A DNA stretch of 64,000 nucleotides from Nocardia rosealba. Its GTDB lineage: Bacteria; Actinomycetota; Actinomycetes; Mycobacteriales; Mycobacteriaceae. The notes beneath the pieces are model-generated. The model had not been told where the DNA came from and searched no databases. It was given only the letters and a program-made list of their open reading frames with translations. Shown here in pieces: positions 13,299 to 21,584 of this stretch. Both the position numbers and the translations under genes were made by a program. The stretch spans positions 448,882-512,881 of the forward strand of contig NZ_JAIWNA010000003.1 in the NCBI RefSeq assembly GCF_020216065.1. The letters are read 5' to 3'. Numbering within the stretch: the first letter of the stretch is position 1; each line of letters starts with the position of its first letter.

Positions 13299-15272
13299 TC
13301 AGTCGCGAACGATCCCCAGCCAGACATAGTCCCTGGCCCGGGTCACCGCGACGAATTGCTGACGCATCAGCAGGTCGTAGCGTTCCTGCTCGGCATCGGT
13401 GCGCGGCGGTGGCGTGGGTTGGGTGAACGGGTGGATCACCGCCTGGAAGTCCAGCCCCTTCGCCCGGTACACGGTGCCGACCTTGACGCCGCTGTCGGTA
13501 TCGGCGCAGCGGTAGTCGACGAGCTCCTGTGCCGCGATGCCCCATTCGCGCAGCGTGCGCAGGACGGCGTCGGCCTCGGCGTTGGTGATCGTGATGACGG
13601 CGGTGTCCGACAGCGAGATCCCCTCGGCGACAATACGATCGAGCTGACGCCGAAGATGGTCGGGCAGTTCGGCGCTGGTGCAGGTGATCTGTTCGGCGTA
13701 GCCGTCGGGCAGGACGGCATCGGTGAGGTCGAGGCTGTGCCGGTCCGGGGTGTCGACATCGTCGACCGGGCAGGCGCCGTCCAGGCTCGCGGCCAGTTTC
13801 AGGATCGCGTGCCGATTGCGGTAGTTCTTGGTGAGCTTCTCGCTGCGACCGACGATATTGATGTCGGCATCGATGAAACGCCAACCGCCCGCGTAGATCT
13901 GCTGCTGGCGGTCCCCGACGAACAGCAGCGAATTCGGTTCGTCGCCGGTGAGCGCGTGCACCAGGCGCACTCCCTGCAGGGTCATGTCCTGCATTTCGTC
14001 GACGACCACCATCGCGTACGGCCGCGGCAACGGGTTGGCGCGCAGTTCGTCGAGCGCGGCGGTGATGACGTCGTTGCCGTCGTAGCACTGGCGTTCGGTG
14101 CGGATCCGCTCGTATTCCACGTACAGATTCCACACGTGTACGCGCTGGCTGGTGCGCAATGCGACGCGCCTGCCCCGGCGGTCCAGCCCGTCGTAGGCGG
14201 CGAAACCCGCCTCGGTGGGTGGTAGGCGTCGGCCTTTGATCACCCGATCGATCTCCTCGCGCCAGTAGCGGGGATCGGGGGCGGCGTTCGTGAGCGGGCT
14301 CGAGCGGCCGACCTTGGCCCACGCGCGATTGAACGCGGTCTCGGTGCGGCGTAGTTCCATCTTGCGGTGGATACCGCGTTCGGCGAGGAAGTCCTGCGCC
14401 CAGGAGTGCAGGTTGGTGAATTCCGCGCGACCCACCGTCGGCAGCAGGCGGGCGAACGCGGATTCCTGGCACGGCGGCAGGTTCTTCACCAGTGTGGTGA
14501 ACAGCAGCGGTCCCGTGCTGCGGCGCGCCCGGTGCGCCATCCGGTGCAGCGCGAGCACCGTTTTGCCGGATCCGGCCGGGCCGACGATGCGGGCCGGCCC
14601 GTTGTGATTACGGGTCACCAGGGCGAGCTGGTCGGGATCGAGGAACGACAGCCAGGTCGGGAACGGTTTGCGCAGCGCACCGGTCAGATGGTCGGTGCGC
14701 AGCGACTCCACATCGAGTAGACCGTCGGACTCGGTGGGTGCCTGTTCCGGTTCCACGCGGGGCACCGCCCGGTAGTCGGAGTTGCGTCGCGCGGTGTGTT
14801 CGGCGAGCGCACCGGCCAGCCGGGCGGGCATCACGGGCTTGCGGCTCAGCAACGACCGAACCGTGGCATCGGTGCACACCACGAACCGTCCGTCCGCGCC
14901 GGTGTGACGGCCCGGTGGCAGCACGAACACCAATTCGACCGTCTCGCGCACGAATTCGTTGCCGTTCGGCCCGATCTTCACGCCGGTGAACATCTGTTCG
15001 GCCTGTGCCCGCAACCGTCGGATCTGCGCCTCACCGGGCAGTTCGTCCACCACGTTGACCGCGAAAACGCCACCGGGCCCGACGATCACCGCATCACACC
15101 GCCCCGCGGGCGCGGGCTGCCGACGATGCAACAGCAGCCGCCAGCGCTGTCGCCCGGCCAGCAGTACCGACGTGTAGACCCCACGCGACCGCCCCGGCAT
15201 TTCCTCGACGGTCTCGGCCAGCGCCTCCTCGGCCCGTACCCGCAGAACCTCATGATCATTACTGGAAACCAT
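13299..15272 (-). CDS. NERD-like/UvrD-type SF1 helicase
   Basis: The 657-residue protein combines an N-terminal NERD-like region with a UvrD-type SF1 ATPase. Visible motifs are Walker A GPAGSGKT (231-238), Walker B VVVDEMQD (422-429), motif III VGDRQQQIY (452-460), RAKGLDF, and the final QQFVAVTRARD. In the NERD-like region (about 50-80) the acidic Asp survives in CDAVIV, but the E-x-K pair is replaced by NVV, so nuclease activity is doubtful. The start is ATG 15272; the open frame upstream does not resemble protein. It is transcribed toward the serpin gene with a 76-bp gap. Confidence 0.85.
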   Translation of the reverse strand: MVSSNDHEVLRVRAEEALAETVEEMPGRSRGVYTSVLLAGRQRWRLLLHRRQPAPAGRCDAVIVGPGGVFAVNVVDELPGEAQIRRLRAQAEQMFTGVKIGPNGNEFVRETVELVFVLPPGRHTGADGRFVVCTDATVRSLLSRKPVMPARLAGALAEHTARRNSDYRAVPRVEPEQAPTESDGLLDVESLRTDHLTGALRKPFPTWLSFLDPDQLALVTRNHNGPARIVGPAGSGKTVLALHRMAHRARRSTGPLLFTTLVKNLPPCQESAFARLLPTVGRAEFTNLHSWAQDFLAERGIHRKMELRRTETAFNRAWAKVGRSSPLTNAAPDPRYWREEIDRVIKGRRLPPTEAGFAAYDGLDRRGRRVALRTSQRVHVWNLYVEYERIRTERQCYDGNDVITAALDELRANPLPRPYAMVVVDEMQDMTLQGVRLVHALTGDEPNSLLFVGDRQQQIYAGGWRFIDADINIVGRSEKLTKNYRNRHAILKLAASLDGACPVDDVDTPDRHSLDLTDAVLPDGYAEQITCTSAELPDHLRRQLDRIVAEGISLSDTAVITITNAEADAVLRTLREWGIAAQELVDYRCADTDSGVKVGTVYRAKGLDFQAVIHPFTQPTPPPRTDAEQERYDLLMRQQFVAVTRARDYVWLGIVRD

Positions 15273-15403
15273 CACGCCACCCCACTGTTCCGTGCACTCC
15301 AACGCCCCTCCAGTATCGTCCGATACCCAAGCAACAGAACGCATTTCGGACCAAGAGGTGACCGCGGACCCACACCCGACCGGTCGGATTGCCGACCGCT
15401 GAT

Positions 15404-16369
15404 TCACGGTCGCAACAACACGCTGCCCATCGCGACACGATCCTCGAGCATCCGATGCGCCTTCGCGGCGTCGGCCATCGGGAGTACCGCGTCCACCACC
15501 GGAACCAGTCGCCCCTGCGCCGCGGCTTCCAACGCCGCCGCACCGTGTGCGGCCACCGTGCCCGACCAGGCCGGACCCGCGCACCCGGTGAGCGTGAGCC
15601 CCCGCAGGATCAGATCCGCCGCCGCGACCTGAGCGGGGGCTCCCGCGAGCCACCCGTAGCTGAGGATTCGACCCCGCAGTGGGGTGACGAGGTCGAGCAG
15701 AGGTGTCAACGAGTCGCCGCCGATCGAATCGAAGACGACGCCGAGGGTGTCGTCGCCGAGCAGTGCCGGTAGTTGCCGCGCCCAGTCCGGTGCGTGGTGG
15801 TCGACGACCTCGTGCGCACCGTTGGCGCGGGCCAGTTCGGCTTTCGCAGGGCCACCCGCGGTGGCGATCACCCGCAGTCCTGCTGCGGCGCACAATCGGG
15901 TGAGGCTCGCACCGACTCCGGTCGCCGCCGCCTCGATGAGCACGGTCTCACCTGTGCTCGGCGCCGCGGTGTCGAACAGCGCGGTCGCCACCGACCCGGC
16001 CATCAGGATCGCCGCGGCGGCATCCAGTTCGAGACCGGCCGGGACGGCAGTGACCGAATCCGCCGCCACCGCGACATATTCGGCATACGACCCGTATCCG
16101 GGCGTGGACACGACGACCCGTGAGCCGACGAGCCCTGAATCTATGTCGGCACCGACCTCGACCACGGTGCCCGCTGCTTGGAACCCGAACACCGCGGGTA
16201 GTCGCGCGGGAAACGGGAAGGCTCCCGACCGCATCAGGGTCTCCGGGTAGAGCACCGGGATGGCCTCGATCCGGACGAGTACCTCACCCGCCGCTGGTCG
16301 TGGGGCGTCGACTTCCGCGACGACCAGGACTTCGGGTGCGCCGACGGTGGTCATTACGATTGCTTGCAA
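15404..16369 (-). CDS. Zinc-type quinone oxidoreductase (MDR)
   Basis: NADPH-dependent medium-chain reductase of the quinone oxidoreductase group, 321 residues. It shows the GroES-like N-terminal half, the VFGFQAAGTVVEVG segment and a cofactor loop ATGVGASLTRLCAA. Structural zinc cysteines are absent, as expected for QOR members. A TTG start at 16369 is preferred because it yields the family-typical MQAIVMT N-terminus and has GGAG 5 nt upstream; the ATG at 16354 is internal. It diverges from a TetR gene across paired operator-like repeats. Confidence 0.85.
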   Translation of the reverse strand: MQAIVMTTVGAPEVLVVAEVDAPRPAAGEVLVRIEAIPVLYPETLMRSGAFPFPARLPAVFGFQAAGTVVEVGADIDSGLVGSRVVVSTPGYGSYAEYVAVAADSVTAVPAGLELDAAAAILMAGSVATALFDTAAPSTGETVLIEAAATGVGASLTRLCAAAGLRVIATAGGPAKAELARANGAHEVVDHHAPDWARQLPALLGDDTLGVVFDSIGGDSLTPLLDLVTPLRGRILSYGWLAGAPAQVAAADLILRGLTLTGCAGPAWSGTVAAHGAAALEAAAQGRLVPVVDAVLPMADAAKAHRMLEDRVAMGSVLLRP

Positions 16370-16380
16370 CGGAACTCCAT

Positions 16381-16438
16381 AAGTTGACTGACGGTCCAGT
16401 TCTCTCGGTGGGAGACGATATGGACCGTCGGTCAACTT
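16381..16438. promoter_or_regulatory. Paired TetR operators in divergent promoter
   Basis: An 18-bp sequence AAGTTGACTGACGGTCCA (16381-16398) recurs inverted at 16421-16438 with one mismatch, 22 bp apart. Each copy is itself a near-palindrome around the GACCG/CGGTC core, so this looks like two operators flanking the promoters of the oxidoreductase and the TetR gene. Confidence 0.75.
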
Positions 16439-16475
16439 TGTCAACGGATCGGCGGGCGCCGAGGAAATGAGTGCG

Positions 16476-17054
16476 ATGAGCGAGGGCCGTCGGGTGGAAC
16501 GAGCGGATGCCGCGCGCAACCGGCGGGCAATTCTCGAGGCGACCATGACGCTGCTCGACGAACACGGTGCCGCCGGAGTGACCATGGATCGGGTCGCGGC
16601 GGCGGCGGGGGTCGGGAAGGGCACCATCTTCCATCGCTTCGGTAGCCGCTCCGGCCTGCTCTACGAACTCATCGCGGAGGGGGCGACCGAGCTCATGACG
16701 CGAGTGCTCGACGGCCCGCCGCCGCTGGGTCCGGGTGCGCCCGCCGGTGACCGGTTGCTCGCGTTCTTCGATGCGATGACCTGTCTGGTCACCGACCATG
16801 TCGAGCTGATCGCGGCCTACCGCGCGATGCCGCCGCATCCGCGCACCGAGGAGTTCCATGCGTTCTGGGCCGAGCACATCAGCACGCTCCTCCAGGAGGT
16901 CAGGCCGGATCTCGATGCCGAAACCGTTGGTGCGCTGCTGCTTTCGTCGATCGGTGGCGACCTCGCCCAGCAGATGGCCAGGGCGGGGGAGGTCGCGCGG
17001 CTACGAGCGGCCGTTCAGGACATGGTCCGCTCGGTGCTGAACATTCCCCGGTGA
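16476..17054 (+). CDS. TetR-family repressor
   Basis: A 192-residue regulator with a clear N-terminal helix-turn-helix (AARNRRAILEATMTLLDEHG followed by GVGKGTIFHRFGSRSGLLYE) and a helical ligand-binding part. The ATG at 16476 is chosen because GAGGAA sits 9 nt upstream; the ATG at 16467 would directly abut that site. It probably controls the divergent quinone oxidoreductase and itself through the paired repeats at 16381-16438. The stop lies 18 bp from the end of the convergent alkB gene. Confidence 0.88.
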   Translation: MSEGRRVERADAARNRRAILEATMTLLDEHGAAGVTMDRVAAAAGVGKGTIFHRFGSRSGLLYELIAEGATELMTRVLDGPPPLGPGAPAGDRLLAFFDAMTCLVTDHVELIAAYRAMPPHPRTEEFHAFWAEHISTLLQEVRPDLDAETVGALLLSSIGGDLAQQMARAGEVARLRAAVQDMVRSVLNIPR

Positions 17055-17072
17055 CGAGCCGGGGGCGGCAGT

Positions 17073-17696
17073 TCAGCGGACGCCGCGGGGGCGGAACTGG
17101 ATGCTGATGCGTGGACCGACCGGGCGCGTGGTTTTGGGGACGGCGTGTTCCCAGGTGCGCTGACACGCGCCGCCCATGACGAGCAGATCGCCGTGACCTG
17201 CGGTGAAGCGGACGCTGGCGCCGCCACCTCGCGGGCGTAGGAGCAGGGCGCGCGGGGCGCCGACGGAGACGATCGCCACCATGGTGTCGTGGGTGGCGCC
17301 ACGGCCGATGGTGTCGCCGTGCCAGGCGACGCTGTCGCGACCGTCGCGATAGAAGCACAGCCCCGCCGTTCGGAACGGTTCGCCCAGTTCTGGCAGGTAG
17401 TGCGCGGTGAGCGCGTCGCGGGCCTCGACCAGCACCCGATCCGGCAGGGGATCGTGCTCACCGAAGAAGGAGACCAGGCGCGGCACGTCGACCACCCGGT
17501 CGTACATCGGCCTGCGCTCGGCGTGCCACGGCACCCGCTCGGCGAGTCGATCGAACACCTCGCTTGCCCCGCTCAACCATCCGGGCGCGACATCGACCCA
17601 GGCGGTGGCGTCGAGCTGGGTCCGCCGGAGAGCGTCCAGCGAACCCAGCGCAATCGCCTCACCGTCGAACAGTGAACCTTGCAGGGGCATCGACAT
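17073..17696 (-). CDS. alkB: AlkB-type DNA dealkylation dioxygenase
   Basis: 2-oxoglutarate/Fe(II) dioxygenase that reverses alkylation damage (for example 1-methyladenine and 3-methylcytosine). The 207-residue protein has the iron ligands in WHGDTIG (H126, D128) and WEHAVPK (H184), and the 2-oxoglutarate arginines in GPRISIQFRPRG (R196, R202). The start is uncertain among ATGs at 17717, 17705, 17696 and 17690. I chose 17696 because a TAGAAT hexamer (17704-17709, minus strand) ends 7 nt before it, which suggests a leaderless message. A LexA-type box lies just upstream. Confidence 0.88.
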   Translation of the reverse strand: MSMPLQGSLFDGEAIALGSLDALRRTQLDATAWVDVAPGWLSGASEVFDRLAERVPWHAERRPMYDRVVDVPRLVSFFGEHDPLPDRVLVEARDALTAHYLPELGEPFRTAGLCFYRDGRDSVAWHGDTIGRGATHDTMVAIVSVGAPRALLLRPRGGGASVRFTAGHGDLLVMGGACQRTWEHAVPKTTRPVGPRISIQFRPRGVR

Positions 17697-17717
17697 GACC
17701 GCCATTCTAACGCGCAT

Positions 17718-17733
17718 TCGAACGTATGTTCGC
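17718..17733. promoter_or_regulatory. LexA (SOS) box upstream of alkB
   Basis: TCGAAC-GTAT-GTTCGC matches the actinobacterial SOS consensus TCGAAC-N4-GTTCGA at all but the last base. It sits 8 bp upstream of the -10-like TAGAAT and about 22 bp from the chosen alkB start, where LexA would block the promoter. Confidence 0.75.
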
Positions 17734-17791
17734 ATTCCTGGCGACCGGGATTCCGTACGCCAGTGCGGGTGATCGGCGCTCCCGCGAGGTC

Positions 17792-18595
17792 CTATGTCCC
17801 GGCGAGCGCGGCGACCACCGGGGCGAACCGTTCGGCGAAGTCGGCACCGACAACGATGTAGGAGAAGCCGGCTTCCTCGCGACGACGCTGGATTTCGTCG
17901 ATGGCGGCGGCGGGGTCGTCGGGGAGGACGGTCAGGGCGTCGGCGGCGCGGAGTGCGGCGGGATCGGTCGCGGGGTGGGCCATGTGCGGGGCGACGGTGT
18001 CGCCGATCACCGGGACGGCCAGCGCCAGTTCGGGGCCGTTGTCGGTGCGGAATTCGCGGGTCAGCCGCTCGACCTGGTTTCGGGGCTTATCGCCGAGCGG
18101 GAAGGTGACCGTGTCGGCGATCTCGGCCGCCAGGGCGCGTGCCTTCGGGCCGTACACCGCCATCGCCACCGGGGTGCGCCGGTCCGGGCCGTCGAGTTCG
18201 CGCAGCCGGTCGACGGTCTCCCGGATGTGGGCCAGCCGTTCGCCAGGCGCGACGATCGGCAGACCCTTGTCCCGCAACTCGTCCTCGATGCCACCGCGTC
18301 CGGTGCCGATTCCCATCTCGAACCGGCCGTCCGTCAGGAGCGACAGTGAATGCGCTTCCCAGGCCGTCATCCACGGCGGGCGCAGGGGAGAGGCATACAC
18401 CCAGGTCCCCACGCACAGGTCTGTCAGTGTGGCAGCGGTGGCGAGCATGGGCGCCGGCGCCGGTTGCGTGAGTGGGAAATCGGCCACCAACAGGGTCGAA
18501 TACCCGAGCCCGGCGATCTGCCGAACTCGCTCTCGCCACACCTGCGCTTCACTCCTGAGTGGTGCGACAACCCCGAACCGAAACTTCCTGACCAT
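17792..18595 (-). CDS. LLM-class (luciferase-like) oxidoreductase
   Basis: A 267-residue TIM-barrel protein of the luciferase-like monooxygenase class; actinobacterial members often use F420 or FMN. Typical segments are RFGVVAPL at the N-terminus, the early VADFPL, and the barrel core GRFEMGIGTGRGG. The ATG at 18595 has GGAGAGG 9 nt upstream. No neighbour suggests a substrate, and it has its own spacer on both sides. The cofactor cannot be decided from sequence alone. Confidence 0.82.
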   Translation of the reverse strand: MVRKFRFGVVAPLRSEAQVWRERVRQIAGLGYSTLLVADFPLTQPAPAPMLATAATLTDLCVGTWVYASPLRPPWMTAWEAHSLSLLTDGRFEMGIGTGRGGIEDELRDKGLPIVAPGERLAHIRETVDRLRELDGPDRRTPVAMAVYGPKARALAAEIADTVTFPLGDKPRNQVERLTREFRTDNGPELALAVPVIGDTVAPHMAHPATDPAALRAADALTVLPDDPAAAIDEIQRRREEAGFSYIVVGADFAERFAPVVAALAGT

Positions 18596-18717
18596 CTGCG
18601 AACACCTCTCCGTCGACGTCTGACGCATGTTCCGACGACAACCCGGCTCGAAATTCATCGCCGACTCGCTCGTGCGACTGTCCGACCGGGGACTTCGGTG
18701 CGTTCGACGCGGCAGAC

Positions 18718-18748
18718 TTGACCCTTACGTAACGTCAGGGTCGACGAT
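18718..18748 (+). promoter_or_regulatory. MerR-type promoter with 19-bp spacer
   Basis: A -35 TTGACC (18718-18723) and -10 GACGAT (18743-18748) are separated by 19 bp. A 23-bp dyad with one mismatched pair (GACCCTTACGT/ACGTCAGGGTC, 18720-18742) fills the spacer. A long spacer covered by a dyad is the hallmark of promoters activated by MerR proteins. The -10 ends 7 nt before the VOC start codon, implying a leaderless mRNA. Confidence 0.8.
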
Positions 18749-18755
18749 CACTCGT

Positions 18756-19250
18756 ATGAACTTTCCAGCTTTCGAGATGAGCCCAGTGCCCCTTCCCGGT
18801 CCCGACGCCGTTGCGCCGCAACCGTTCCGGGGTATCTACGGGATGCCGATGTTCGTGATCGTGCCGTGTGCCGATATCGCGAAGTCGGTGGAATTCTGGG
18901 TGGAGGGCCTCGGGTTCTTCGAGTTCTTCACCGCGCCGGGGCAGGTGACGCACCTGCGGCGGTGGGCGTTTCAGGATGTGCTTCTCGTGCCGGGGGCACC
19001 GGCGGACAGACCGGGTGGGTTGACGGTGAGTTTCTCCTGCGTGCTCGACGAGATCGACGGCATCGCCGAAGCGTGCGAGCGGGCGGTGCCGGGATGCACG
19101 GTCGGACCACGGGTGATGCCGTGGAATTCGATGGAACTCGAGGCGGTGACACCGGAGCACACGCGCGTGGTGATGACCGCGGCCCGCCCGTACGACCCGG
19201 ACAGCCCGGCGGCCGAGCACCTGCGGTCGATGGGTATCGAAGGGCCCTGA
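18756..19250 (+). CDS. VOC-fold (glyoxalase/bleomycin-resistance-like) protein
   Basis: A 164-residue protein with vicinal-oxygen-chelate repeats: MPMFVIVPCADIAKSVEFWVEGLGF in the first half, and a second half ending in the PEHTRVVMTAARP strand. Family members include glyoxalases, dioxygenases and drug-binding resistance proteins. The start is ATG 18756, right after a MerR-type promoter. The next gene, 7 bp downstream, is a TipA-like MerR regulator. This suggests a drug-inducible pair in which the regulator activates its own operon. Confidence 0.78.
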   Translation: MNFPAFEMSPVPLPGPDAVAPQPFRGIYGMPMFVIVPCADIAKSVEFWVEGLGFFEFFTAPGQVTHLRRWAFQDVLLVPGAPADRPGGLTVSFSCVLDEIDGIAEACERAVPGCTVGPRVMPWNSMELEAVTPEHTRVVMTAARPYDPDSPAAEHLRSMGIEGP

Positions 19251-19257
19251 CGGCACA

Positions 19258-20058
19258 ATGGTGGTCGTGACCACCTCGCCACGCACCGTCGGCGCCACGG
19301 CGCGGCTGCTCGGTGTCACCACCCGCACCCTGCATCACTGGGACGCGATCGGGCTGGTCTGCCCGTCGGAGCGCAGCCCCGGCGGGTACCGGCTCTACAG
19401 CGCGGCCGAGGTGGCGCGCGCCCACCGTGTGCTGGTCTACCGCGAACTCGGCGTACCCCTCGACGACATCGCGAGCCTGCTGGACGCACCGACCGCCGAC
19501 GCCCTCACCACCCTGCGTGCGCAGCGCGCCGAACTCGAGGCCCGCATCCACCGGCTACGCGGGATGGCCGACGCGGTGGATCGGCTGATCGAAGCACGCG
19601 AGTCGGGGATCCTGCTCCCCGCCGAGGATCAGGTCGCGATCTTCGGCGAGGGATGGGAACCGACGTGGGTCGAGCAGGCCCGCGAACGCTGGGGCGAGAC
19701 TCCGCAGTGGGCGCAGTACGCCGAACGCGTGGCCGACCGCACCCCCGAGGACTGGCGCAAGATCACCGACGACCTGTCCGCCCTGCACACCGACCTCGCC
19801 GCGGCACTGCGCCACGGTGTCGCCCCGGGCAGCCAGGAAGCCGACACTCTCGCCGAACGCCACCGCGCCTCCCTCGCGGTCTATTTCGACTGCACCCACG
19901 CCATGCACGTCTGCCTGGCCCGCACCTACCGCACCGATCCCGGCTACACCGACTTCTACGACTCCCTCGCCCCCGGCCTGACCCGGTGGCTGTGTGCCGT
20001 CATCGACGCCAACGCCCGAGCCAACGGCATCGACCCCGCGACCGCGACCTGGAGTTGA
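19258..20058 (+). CDS. MerR regulator with TipAS drug-binding domain
   Basis: The 266-residue protein has an N-terminal MerR winged helix (about 10-80, including TARLLGVTTRTLHHWDAIGLV and GGYRLYS), a coiled-coil dimer helix (about 85-115), and a C-terminal TipAS-like domain (about 125-260). TipAS domains bind thiopeptides and other bulky antibiotics in Streptomyces TipA and relatives. It follows the VOC gene in one unit driven by the 19-bp-spacer promoter at 18718-18748, its likely target. The first residues are uncertain: ATG 19258 or GTG 19267. Confidence 0.85.
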   Translation: MVVVTTSPRTVGATARLLGVTTRTLHHWDAIGLVCPSERSPGGYRLYSAAEVARAHRVLVYRELGVPLDDIASLLDAPTADALTTLRAQRAELEARIHRLRGMADAVDRLIEARESGILLPAEDQVAIFGEGWEPTWVEQARERWGETPQWAQYAERVADRTPEDWRKITDDLSALHTDLAAALRHGVAPGSQEADTLAERHRASLAVYFDCTHAMHVCLARTYRTDPGYTDFYDSLAPGLTRWLCAVIDANARANGIDPATATWS

Positions 20059-20088
20059 CTACGGTCCTCACAAGGTGAGGGCGGCGTT

Positions 20089-20466
20089 TCAATTCGCGAG
20101 GGCGACCAGACCGGCGCCGACCAGTGCCACCAGCGCGATCACGTCGGCACGGGCCACCCGAAGGGTTCGCGCGTTGAGCCTCCCCGGCCCGATCACCGCG
20201 GTGAGTACGAGAAACGTAGCGGTGCTGACGATTCCGGCCGTGATCGTCAAAGCCCTGGCGGCCGGCACAACAGCACCGACGACCAACCCGAACCCCACCA
20301 TCGCGAGCAACACCGCGCGATGACGCAGGAGAAGCTCCAGATCCCGGTCCGTGACGACGGTGCCATAGGCGGTGCTCGCCCGTCGCGGCGACAACGCGAC
20401 CACACCGGGCACGATGTGCAGAATTCCGACGCCCACCAGCAGCGTCGCGACAATGCCTGCTCCCAC
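20089..20466 (-). CDS. Small four-helix membrane protein
   Basis: A 125-residue hydrophobic protein with about four transmembrane helices. Between the first two lies the segment LSPRRASTAYGTVVTDRDLELLLRHRAVL, which recurs in small actinobacterial and proteobacterial membrane proteins sometimes mislabelled phosphopantetheine adenylyltransferase. No enzymatic motif is present. The GTG at 20466 has GGAGGAG 6 nt upstream, a strong ribosome site that fixes the start. Function unknown. Confidence 0.68.
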   Translation of the reverse strand: MGAGIVATLLVGVGILHIVPGVVALSPRRASTAYGTVVTDRDLELLLRHRAVLLAMVGFGLVVGAVVPAARALTITAGIVSTATFLVLTAVIGPGRLNARTLRVARADVIALVALVGAGLVALAN

Positions 20467-20599
20467 CTTGCACTCCTCCGATTCGCCTACCTGAAGTCGT
20501 GCAAGCATGTCCGGTCCGGGTCGCCGTCCACTTCCGTAAACGTGTCGTATCCCGGCGGACGCCTTCGGCGGCGGCACGCGGTTTCCTCGAGAACGCGCG

Positions 20600-21163
20600 T
20601 CACGAGCCATGTGCGGTGGTCGCCCAGACCTGATAGCGACCGGAATCGCACGGAGCCTCGGCCGCGCGCACACCGGTCTCGACCAGGCGGTAACCGAGCC
20701 TGCGAGGCACTGCCGCGCTGCGGACATTGGCCGCGTCGCAACGGATTTCGACGCGCTCGATGTGGGGGAGTGCGAGGGCGGCGGCGGTGAGCGCGCGCGC
20801 CGCCCGGGTGATCACGCCGCGACCGGTATGGGCGACGTGACGCCAATACCCGATTTCCAGTGCTCCGGCCGCCACACGGTCGTGCAGCCCGATCCCACCG
20901 ACGACTTCGCCTGCCGCAGTGAAGATTCCGTACAGATACCCGCCGCCAGGAGTCGGCCACCGCGTGCTCGATATCTCGATGGAAAGCCGCTGATCCTCGC
21001 GCGTGGGTGGTTCGGCCGCCCACGCCATCCACTGGTGCAGGTGCTCGTGCGAATCGATGAGCGCGCCCAACCGGCTGTCCACGTCGTCCAGTCGCCACCG
21101 GCGCACGACCAGATCACCCAGGTCGATACGCGCCGGCGGCGTCGCCGCGATGTCGATTTCCAT
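20600..21163 (-). CDS. GNAT N-acetyltransferase
   Basis: A 187-residue GNAT-fold protein of the RimJ/RimL type. It has an N-terminal VVRRWRLDDVD strand, a central GGIGLHDRVAAGALEIGYW, an acetyl-CoA-loop-like TGRGVITRAARALTAAA, and a C-terminal RVEIRCDAANVRSAAVPRRLGY. The last segment is the usual position of the asparagine and the final helix. ATG 21163 gives a sensible N-terminus but has no clear ribosome site; GTG 21181 is an alternative. Acceptor unknown: protein N-terminus, amine or drug. Confidence 0.8.
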   Translation of the reverse strand: MEIDIAATPPARIDLGDLVVRRWRLDDVDSRLGALIDSHEHLHQWMAWAAEPPTREDQRLSIEISSTRWPTPGGGYLYGIFTAAGEVVGGIGLHDRVAAGALEIGYWRHVAHTGRGVITRAARALTAAALALPHIERVEIRCDAANVRSAAVPRRLGYRLVETGVRAAEAPCDSGRYQVWATTAHGS

Positions 21164-21293
21164 AGTCGATGGTCGCCGCACCGGGAACGCCGCGTCAAAG
21201 CGTTTTCACCGAGCGGTCAGGGCGACACACGCGTGCGCGCGGCAACTACCTGACCTGGGCCGCCGACCGTGAGTTCCACGGTCGGCGGGTGGC

Positions 21294-21584
21294 TCAGCTT
21301 CCCTGGGTCAGATAGTTGTAGATCTCGTGGATGGTGACGGTGGGCTGGGTGGTGATCCCGGCCTCTTGGCTCAGCGGCCCGATGGTGGTCTGGGCGAACT
21401 CCTGGAACTGGCCTGCGGACTCCCACACATCGGTGACGTGAAAGCCGTCATCGGTCTTCCTGACCAGATGAAAGATCATCCCGGGCCCGCCGGGCCCTCC
21501 GTGCTCGAATCCCATCTTCTTTATGACCTGGTCATATTGCTCCATCGTCGCGCCGGGGAAATCGAGTTCGACGGCAACAGCCAT
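21294..21584 (-). CDS. Small antibiotic-monooxygenase-fold-like protein
   Basis: A 96-residue protein that starts with an AVAVELDFPGATMEQYDQV strand-helix and has VTDVWESAGQFQEFAQ in the middle. This is the pattern of dimeric alpha-beta barrel (ABM superfamily) proteins and relatives described only as hypothetical. The start is firm: AAGGAG lies 8 nt before the ATG at 21584. No active-site residues can be assigned, so enzymatic function is not claimed. Confidence 0.65.
   Translation of the reverse strand: MAVAVELDFPGATMEQYDQVIKKMGFEHGGPGGPGMIFHLVRKTDDGFHVTDVWESAGQFQEFAQTTIGPLSQEAGITTQPTVTIHEIYNYLTQGS

Noticed and set aside
15273..15893. N-terminal extension of the NERD-helicase by about 207 residues
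   Set aside because: The extension overlaps the quinone oxidoreductase gene on the same strand, is Arg/Gly-rich nonsense, and a good ATG exists at 15272.
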